10,458 nt of DNA from an uncultured Lachnospiraceae bacterium (lineage in GTDB: Bacteria; Bacillota; Clostridia; Lachnospirales; Lachnospiraceae): contig CAKRLN010000072.1 of assembly GCA_934359535.1 (NCBI GenBank), positions 1 through 10,458 of the forward strand, given 5' to 3'. The position numbers and the translations under genes were made by a program. The notes under the pieces were generated by a model that was not told where the DNA came from, searched no databases, and saw nothing but the letters and a program-made list of their open reading frames with translations. Shown in pieces: positions 6,131-10,458 of the stretch (the first letter of the stretch is position 1; every line of letters starts with the position of its first letter).

Positions 6131-7096
6131 ATGCCAGGTTTTACAACTCATTATTTATTTGGAATTGATGCGTATCACCGTATCACGAATTCTTATGTAC
6201 GCAAAAATCTATACAAAAATCACAGTGCCTACGCACTTGGACTACAGGGACCGGACGTTTTTTTCTACTATCTTCCGTCCTATCTCCTGCATAAAAAGAA
6301 TCTTGGAGCAATTGCCCACAGCCAGGATACCGGAGCATTCTTTGCCTATCTTCTGGAAAGCCGCACGCTCTTTGCCGGAAAACGCAGACAGCTTGATATT
6401 GCAGATGCATATCTTCTTGGCTTTTTAGGACACTATACGTTAGACTGCACCATCCATCCTTATATTTACGCCATGACCGGCTATTCCCCTGTCAATCCGC
6501 CAAAGGATATCAATTATTTCGGTCAGCATGCCTATCTGGAAACAGAGCTTGACAACACCATGCTTTACCTGAAAAAGCAGTTAAAGCCGGCCCGGTTCCA
6601 TCAGGATGCAACAATCCATTTAAGTCTCTTGCAAAAACGTGTCATTGCACGGATGCTTACCTATGCCTACAGGAATACTTACCCGGATCTTTTAATCCAT
6701 GAGCAGATCATGTATGGTGCATTTTTCTGGATGCGCACCGGAACAAGGCTTTTAAATGACCCATCCGGACAAAAAAAGGTACTCGCACGGTTGATGGAAC
6801 GTATCATTGTCGGTCATGCTTTCCTCTCCCCGATGGTGCCAAGCAGTAAGCACCGCTTTGTTGCGGATCCGATGAACCTTGCCCACCGCCCTTGGACGCA
6901 CCCATGGACAAGGGAGCACTTCGTCTCCTCTTTCCCAGAGCTTTACCAAAAGGCCGGACAGCTCTATGACAAACGAATCGGGCATTATGAGCAGATGATC
7001 GAACGCGGCTTTCTTCCGGCAGACCGGGAGAAATTCTGCCATGAATACGGCAACCGCTCCTTCTTAAGCGGACTGTCTCTCAGTAAAAGACAGTAA
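6131..7096 (+). CDS. Zinc-dependent phospholipase C family protein
   Basis: A 321-residue protein of the zinc-dependent phospholipase C fold (Pfam Zn_dep_PLPC type). Likely zinc ligands are spread over the first 140 residues in the family order: His7 in FTTHYLFG, Asp42 in LQGPDVFFY, His63 in IAHSQ, His101, Asp105 and His109 in GHYTLDCTIHP, and His133 and Glu137 in HAYLETELDN. Classical members are secreted enzymes that split phosphatidylcholine or related lipids. This one has no signal peptide, so it probably acts inside the cell or on the inner membrane face, and its substrate is unknown. The start is ATG at 6131, with GGAGG (6119-6123) seven bases upstream; an in-frame TTG at 6110 gives a longer frame but has no ribosome site and lies before the family's conserved MPGFTTH start. 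It is divergent from the radical SAM gene and shares a control region with it. Confidence 0.88.
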   Translation: MPGFTTHYLFGIDAYHRITNSYVRKNLYKNHSAYALGLQGPDVFFYYLPSYLLHKKNLGAIAHSQDTGAFFAYLLESRTLFAGKRRQLDIADAYLLGFLGHYTLDCTIHPYIYAMTGYSPVNPPKDINYFGQHAYLETELDNTMLYLKKQLKPARFHQDATIHLSLLQKRVIARMLTYAYRNTYPDLLIHEQIMYGAFFWMRTGTRLLNDPSGQKKVLARLMERIIVGHAFLSPMVPSSKHRFVADPMNLAHRPWTHPWTREHFVSSFPELYQKAGQLYDKRIGHYEQMIERGFLPADREKFCHEYGNRSFLSGLSLSKRQ

Positions 7097-7139
7097 AAAA
7101 GCGCTGCTCCCGGATAAGCTTCCACGGGAAATACAGCGC
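7095..7139 (-). terminator. Terminator between convergent phospholipase and galM genes
   Basis: Arms GCGCTG (7101-7106) and CAGCGC (7134-7139), extended by TCCCG/CGGGA (7108-7112 with 7125-7129) after a small bulge, form a hairpin. In the minus direction it runs into six U (A-run 7095-7100), giving a good terminator for galM, about 40 bases after its stop. On the plus side only three T follow, so it may also end the phospholipase transcript but less efficiently. Confidence 0.85.
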
Positions 7140-7178
7140 CTTTATGATCTGGCTTATAAATAGCCGGTATTTTATTTT

Positions 7179-8225
7179 TTACTTTTCAATCGAGAATGCA
7201 TAAACCGTTGTTGTATCATATGCTTCCCCTGCATCAAAAACCGGAGAGGCAAAATTCGGTTCGTTGGCAGCATTCGGATAATACTGCGTCTCTAAGCAGA
7301 ATGCAGAATTCTGTACATACACTGCTCCGCGCTTTCCGTGCTGTCCACCGACAAAGTTTGCGGTGTATAACTGAACGCCCGGAAGATCGGTTAAAACATC
7401 CATGCGGATTCCAGACTCTTTGCAATATGCAGAAGCAATCTTTTCGATTCCATCCTTCGTCTTATCCACAGCAAAGTTATGATCGTAACCATTTGCATAA
7501 ATCAGCTGTTCATTCTGATCCTTGATGTTCTGTCCGATCAACTTCTCGGTTCTGAAATCAAATGGGGTTCCCTCTACTGCCGCAATCTCTCCGGTCGGAA
7601 TCGACTTCGAATCGATCATCGGTGTATAATGCGATGCATGGATCTGTAATGTCTGTGCAAGCACATTGCCATTCTCCTGTCCCGCAAGATTAAAATAGCT
7701 GTGATTTGTCATATTAATGACCGTCTTTTTATCAGATACTGCATGATAGGTAATCTTAAGCTCATCCTGATCGGTTACCTGATAGGTTACCTGAATGTCA
7801 CAGTTTCCCGGAAATCCCTGCTCAAGATCCTTACTTACGATGGAAAATGTGATCTGATCATCTGCATAATTTACAACCTTCCACATCTTGCCACTCACAC
7901 CATTCGAACCGCTGTGAAGACTGTTCTCATTGTCATTCGCCTCAAGCTTGTACTCTGTCCCATCAATCGTAACCTTAGCATCTGCAATACGGTTTGCATT
8001 CCGTCCAACCGTTGCTCCAAAATAACAGGACTCCCTCTCATAGCTTGCAAGATCATCATAACCAAGAATTACATCACGTTCCTCATTATTTTTATCCTTT
8101 ACAAAAATAGAAATAACCGTTGCTCCATAATCGGTTACAAGAACACGTAGTCTCTTCTGATTGCTAAGCTCGTATACCGAAGCCTCACATCCTGCCTTTG
8201 TTGTCCCAAAACTTGTCTTATTCAT
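7179..8225 (-). CDS. galM: Aldose 1-epimerase (mutarotase)
   Basis: A 348-residue, full-length galactose mutarotase, which interconverts the alpha and beta anomers of galactose, glucose and related sugars in the cytoplasm and feeds the Leloir pathway. Conserved elements are visible: VGRNANRI (73-80) with the sugar-binding Asn/Arg, ENSLHSG with His104, NMTNHSYFNL with catalytic acid His175, GYDHNF with Asp248, and FCLETQYYPNA with catalytic base Glu312. The start ATG follows AGGAGG with five bases between. No galK, galT or sugar transporter lies next to it, so it is a stand-alone gene, as often seen in Firmicutes. It is divergent from the FliD-like gene across a 143-base AT-rich gap. A TTTACT-17-TAAAAT promoter is possible there, but several -10 choices exist and I do not call one. 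Confidence 0.95.
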   Translation of the reverse strand: MNKTSFGTTKAGCEASVYELSNQKRLRVLVTDYGATVISIFVKDKNNEERDVILGYDDLASYERESCYFGATVGRNANRIADAKVTIDGTEYKLEANDNENSLHSGSNGVSGKMWKVVNYADDQITFSIVSKDLEQGFPGNCDIQVTYQVTDQDELKITYHAVSDKKTVINMTNHSYFNLAGQENGNVLAQTLQIHASHYTPMIDSKSIPTGEIAAVEGTPFDFRTEKLIGQNIKDQNEQLIYANGYDHNFAVDKTKDGIEKIASAYCKESGIRMDVLTDLPGVQLYTANFVGGQHGKRGAVYVQNSAFCLETQYYPNAANEPNFASPVFDAGEAYDTTTVYAFSIEK

Positions 8226-8306
8226 CTCGTCCTCCTGCTAAAACCCCGCACACCTTTGTATGCTTTTTATAATTCTATAATATTTTACTTCTTTTTTCAG
8301 CATAAG

Positions 8307-8333
8307 TAAATAAAATTCGATTTCTGCCGATAT
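8307..8333 (+). promoter_or_regulatory. SigD/FliA (sigma-28) flagellar-type promoter
   Basis: TAAA (8307-8310), a spacer of exactly 15 bases and GCCGATAT (8326-8333) match the Bacillus subtilis SigD consensus at every position. It points at the 186-residue gene starting at 8369, with the start site expected near 8340 and a leader of about 28 bases carrying AAAGGA. Sigma-28 drives late flagellar and chemotaxis genes, so this gene should be made during motility. Confidence 0.85.
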
Positions 8334-8368
8334 AAATATATAAAGAAAAAGAGAAAGGATCTATCCAT

Positions 8369-8929
8369 ATGAGTACTGTTGCATCTACCGGAATCAGTCT
8401 GTCGCAGAATTATTACATGCGCAATTTTTATCAGAATAACAGCAAGCTATTTAAAGCATCCAGCCGAAAGGAATATTCCAATTCCGAGCTTTCCTATGAG
8501 GACGGCATGGCACTGCGCCGCGCTGCGCGCAATCTTGGTTCCTTTTCCTTTTCTGAGAATGACAATGGAGAGAATATCTGTAACAGCATCCTTGCACTTG
8601 TGGATACCTATAATAATACCTTAAGCTCCGGCAGTGTCTCAGGCTCCTCGGATGTATCCCGGTATGCCAAGCAGCTCAAGCGGCTTGCCAAAGAGCATTC
8701 CGATGATCTTTCCTCGATCGGAATTACGGTCAATTCCGACGGCACAATGACCGCCAACAAAAATCTGCTTGGGAAATCCGACATAGACGATGTCGGTGCT
8801 GTATTCGGTTCTGATACCGGGTTTACCAAGAAAATCGAACAGTGTGCCCGCAGAATGGGCAATAAAGCATCCCAGTCTCTGTATACACAGACAACTGGGA
8901 CTGGCTCTACGATTAATCTTTCCTTATAA
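8369..8929 (+). CDS. Orphan FliD C-terminus-like protein, probable flagellar regulon member
   Basis: A 186-residue Ser/Asn-rich protein without transmembrane segments or a Sec signal peptide. I do not recognise it as a named gene. Residues 76-87 (ALVDTYNNTLSS) and 97-165 resemble the C-terminal part of the flagellar filament cap FliD: a helical stretch, then LSSIGITVNSDGTM (114-127), a helix, and VGAVFGSDTGF (142-152), the order seen in FliD C-terminal domains. The D2/D3 domains and long N-terminal helix of a complete FliD (usually 400 residues or more) are absent. Cys71 and Cys159 are the only cysteines. The start ATG has AAAGGA upstream and the SigD promoter just before it. Export by the flagellar type III apparatus is possible, as for other cap and hook-associated proteins, but this is inference. 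Alternatives are a small filament accessory protein, a chaperone partner or a decayed fliD copy; the intact frame and clean promoter argue against decay. Confidence 0.8.
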   Translation: MSTVASTGISLSQNYYMRNFYQNNSKLFKASSRKEYSNSELSYEDGMALRRAARNLGSFSFSENDNGENICNSILALVDTYNNTLSSGSVSGSSDVSRYAKQLKRLAKEHSDDLSSIGITVNSDGTMTANKNLLGKSDIDDVGAVFGSDTGFTKKIEQCARRMGNKASQSLYTQTTGTGSTINLSL

Positions 8930-8931
8930 TC

Positions 8932-8960
8932 TTTTTCAGGAAGCTCAGCCTCCTGAAAAA
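8932..8960. repeat. Stem-loop just after the FliD-like gene
   Basis: Perfect 10-base arms TTTTTCAGGA and TCCTGAAAAA surround a 9-base loop, three bases after the stop codon. T comes before and A after the GC part, so no U-run follows on either strand. It is not a canonical terminator but could protect the mRNA 3' end. Confidence 0.5.
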
Positions 8961-9002
8961 CATCTCATATTCCTTTTCTCTTCCTGCAAAAATACGTTCT
9001 GG

Positions 9003-9033
9003 AACCGGACTGATCTGATTTGGTCCGGTTTTT
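9003..9033 (+). terminator. Terminator of the FliD-like gene
   Basis: Perfect 8-base arms AACCGGAC (9003-9010) and GTCCGGTT (9023-9030) with a 12-base loop; the right arm runs into a five-T tract (9029-9033). It lies about 75 bases after the stop codon. On the opposite strand no U-run follows, so it does not clearly end the convergent alaX transcript. Confidence 0.72.
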
Positions 9034-9065
9034 GGACTGGTTAAAATCCATAAACAATGCATTTT

Positions 9066-10250
9066 TTAACCCTCTAACACATCATCAAGCACCCGCTGGA
9101 TTGCTGCACGCCCCGCCTTTACAGATCCCTGCACCATCACAGCATTCCCGCCGCCACGTGCTTCAAGACGGTTCTTTAACGCTGATGCGACAAGCCGGCA
9201 GTCCGCATTCTGGCTTCCGATAATGAAATTATAGCCCTTCTCATCATCTCCGACAAACACCGCACCGAATCTTTTATATTTCTCGACAAGCTTATTGACT
9301 GCCGCACGCATAACCGGTGTCTCTAACTCCGTCTCGAATAACACTGCATTGTCAATATCGGTTGGCAGTGCGTCAATCCTATAATCCATAACCTCCTGCT
9401 TTGTCTGTGCAAGCTGTGATTTTAAGGACTGTGTCGTATTTTTCAGCTTTACGACATTTTCAACAAGTGCGTCCTGGTTCGTGGAGAAAAGCCCCATAAG
9501 CTCCGTGATAATCGCTGATTTCTGACGGAACGCATTAAGCGCACGGAAGCCACAGAGAATACTGATCCGGACACCTCCCTTATAGCTTTGCATGTTCATA
9601 ACCTTTAACATGCCAATCTCTCCGGTACGTTTCACATGCGGTGCACAGCATGCGCAGACATCATAACCCGGAATCGTTACGATACGCACCTGACCTTCAA
9701 TTTCAATCTTACTGCGGTAATCCAGTGTTTCAAGCTCTTCCTTCGATGGAAACGTTACCTGAACCTCAATGTCTCTGGCAATTGCACGGTTGACCTCATC
9801 CTCAATATCCGAAAGCTCCTCTGCCGGAATGGCCCCGTTAAAATCCATCGTGACAATCGAATCACTTAAATGGAAGCCCACATTATCAAACCCGTACCGC
9901 TTATGTACAATCCCGGAAAAAATATGCTCTCCGGTATGCTGCTGCATATTGTAAAAACGGTGTGTCCAGTCAATGCTTCCCTTTACCTTTGCGTTCTCAG
10001 CAAGCGGTTCTTTTATGGTATGTGTAATAATTCCATTTTTAATCTGGACATCAAGTACCTCGATTCCACCGATCGTTCCCATGTCCGGACTTTGTCCGCC
10101 CTCCTCCGGGAAAAATAAGGTCTGGTCTAATACTACCTCATAGCATTTTTCCCCATCCTTTTCCTTCTCCACACAGGATACTACCTGTGCCTCAAACTCG
10201 GTTGCATATGCATCTTTATCATATAAACGGATCGTTTCTTTTTCTGTCAT
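9066..10250 (-). CDS. Alanyl-tRNA editing protein, AlaX-L type with DHHA1 domain
   Basis: A 394-residue stand-alone relative of the editing half of alanyl-tRNA synthetase. Such proteins hydrolyse mischarged seryl- or glycyl-tRNA(Ala) in the cytoplasm and so protect translation fidelity. An N-terminal beta-barrel (about 1-92, with FFPEEGGQSPDMG at 46-58) is followed by the zinc-binding editing domain: HTGEH with His105 and His109, and CCAPH with Cys201 and His205, then RTGEIG. A coiled-coil-like stretch (about 255-290) leads to a DHHA1 domain ending in the glycine-rich RGGGNAVMVQGS (365-376). The length fits the long AlaX-L subtype; the aminoacylation domain is absent. The start ATG has AAGAGGA eight bases upstream. 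It is monocistronic, convergent with the FliD-like gene, and preceded by a structured region ending in a terminator. I find no confident promoter in the 65 bases between. Confidence 0.92.
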   Translation of the reverse strand: MTEKETIRLYDKDAYATEFEAQVVSCVEKEKDGEKCYEVVLDQTLFFPEEGGQSPDMGTIGGIEVLDVQIKNGIITHTIKEPLAENAKVKGSIDWTHRFYNMQQHTGEHIFSGIVHKRYGFDNVGFHLSDSIVTMDFNGAIPAEELSDIEDEVNRAIARDIEVQVTFPSKEELETLDYRSKIEIEGQVRIVTIPGYDVCACCAPHVKRTGEIGMLKVMNMQSYKGGVRISILCGFRALNAFRQKSAIITELMGLFSTNQDALVENVVKLKNTTQSLKSQLAQTKQEVMDYRIDALPTDIDNAVLFETELETPVMRAAVNKLVEKYKRFGAVFVGDDEKGYNFIIGSQNADCRLVASALKNRLEARGGGNAVMVQGSVKAGRAAIQRVLDDVLEG

Positions 10251-10314
10251 ACCGGTTATCCTCTTTTCGTATTCTCATATTTTCGGTAACTATCCCCCCT
10301 ACCCATACATTCGC

Positions 10315-10336
10315 AAAAACGCACGATAAATCGTGC
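10315..10336 (-). terminator. Minus-strand Rho-independent terminator upstream of alaX
   Basis: Perfect 7-base arms GCACGAT (10321-10327) and ATCGTGC (10330-10336) with a 2-base gap (loop slightly opened in RNA). In the minus direction a GUUUUUG tract follows (A-run 10315-10319). It ends a transcript entering from the right edge, about 65 bases before the alaX start codon. Confidence 0.7.
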
Positions 10337-10341
10337 TTTCC

Positions 10342-10456
10342 GCTGCAATGCAGCTACTTTTGCTCATATATGGGGCGGTGACTCTATTCGAGCCACCTTA
10401 CGAATAAGAGAATCTGCTTCTTACATGCAAGCATGACGAAGCTTCTTCTCTTATTC
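10342..10456 (-). ncRNA. Cluster of stem-loops: candidate structured RNA or interspersed repeat
   Basis: Three stem-loops precede the terminator on the minus strand. One is GCTGC/GCAGC at 10342-10354. The second, at 10377-10397, is an 8-base stem that is fully paired only in minus-strand RNA, thanks to a G-U pair where the plus strand has an A-C mismatch. The third is a 55-base nested hairpin at 10402-10456, with arms GAATAAGAGAA/TTCTCTTATTC, then GCTTC/GAAGC, then CATGC/GCATG. There is no coding frame. The right edge cuts the region, so its extent and the upstream gene are unknown. It does not match a riboswitch or T-box that I know. Confidence 0.4.
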
Positions 10457-10458
10457 TA

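Noticed and set aside
8932..8960. Stem-loop after the FliD-like gene as its terminator
   Set aside because: No T-run follows the stem; the hairpin at 9003-9033 has one and fits better.
10315..10458. T-box riboswitch controlling the alanyl-tRNA editing gene
   Set aside because: A structured leader plus a terminator before a tRNA-related gene is suggestive, and AAGGTGG and CACCGC occur, but the contiguous T-box core (GGTGGNACCGCG type) and a Stem I specifier loop are not present.

Overview
The window looks like chromosomal core sequence from a Gram-positive, moderately AT-rich member of the Lachnospiraceae, plausibly a motile one of the Roseburia/Agathobacter type. This is an inference from several signs: clostridial GGAGG ribosome binding sites and TTGACA/TATAAT promoters, a lipoteichoic-acid-type synthase, a SigD-type flagellar promoter, and protein family types common in gut Clostridia. 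I see no mobile element, CRISPR array, tRNA or rRNA.

Layout from left to right. The first 179 bases are the start of a minus-strand CsoR/RcnR-family metal-sensing repressor gene that runs off the left edge. Its consensus promoter has a CsoR-like operator inside the -35/-10 spacer, so it is probably autoregulated. A long hairpin terminator directly abuts this promoter. It closes the next minus-strand operon (4274 down to 364), which has three tightly spaced genes: an LtaS-like membrane sulfatase-fold transferase, a phosphoglycolate-phosphatase-like HAD hydrolase, and a CapA-type lipoprotein. This reads as a cell-envelope operon.

Beyond a 15-bp-stem terminator lies a monocistronic radical SAM gene (4409-5815, minus) with extra C-terminal cysteine motifs. 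It is divergent from a zinc-dependent phospholipase C family gene (6131-7096, plus). The 315-base gap between them holds back-to-back promoters, a dyad at the radical SAM start site and a long, possibly structured leader. Both genes could act on membrane lipids, but that is inference.

Next come aldose 1-epimerase (galM, minus) and, divergent from it, a 186-residue secreted-looking protein. That protein resembles the C-terminal part of the flagellar cap protein FliD and is preceded by an exact TAAA-N15-GCCGATAT SigD promoter. It is therefore a likely unrecognised member of the flagellar regulon. A minus-strand AlaX-type alanyl-tRNA editing gene follows.

The last 140 bases are a run of four stem-loops. 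The pairing fits a minus-strand RNA ending in a terminator about 65 bases before the editing gene. This is either an interspersed repeat or an unrecognised structured RNA. The most notable items are the SigD/FliD-like orphan, the radical SAM/phospholipase divergon and the right-edge hairpin cluster.
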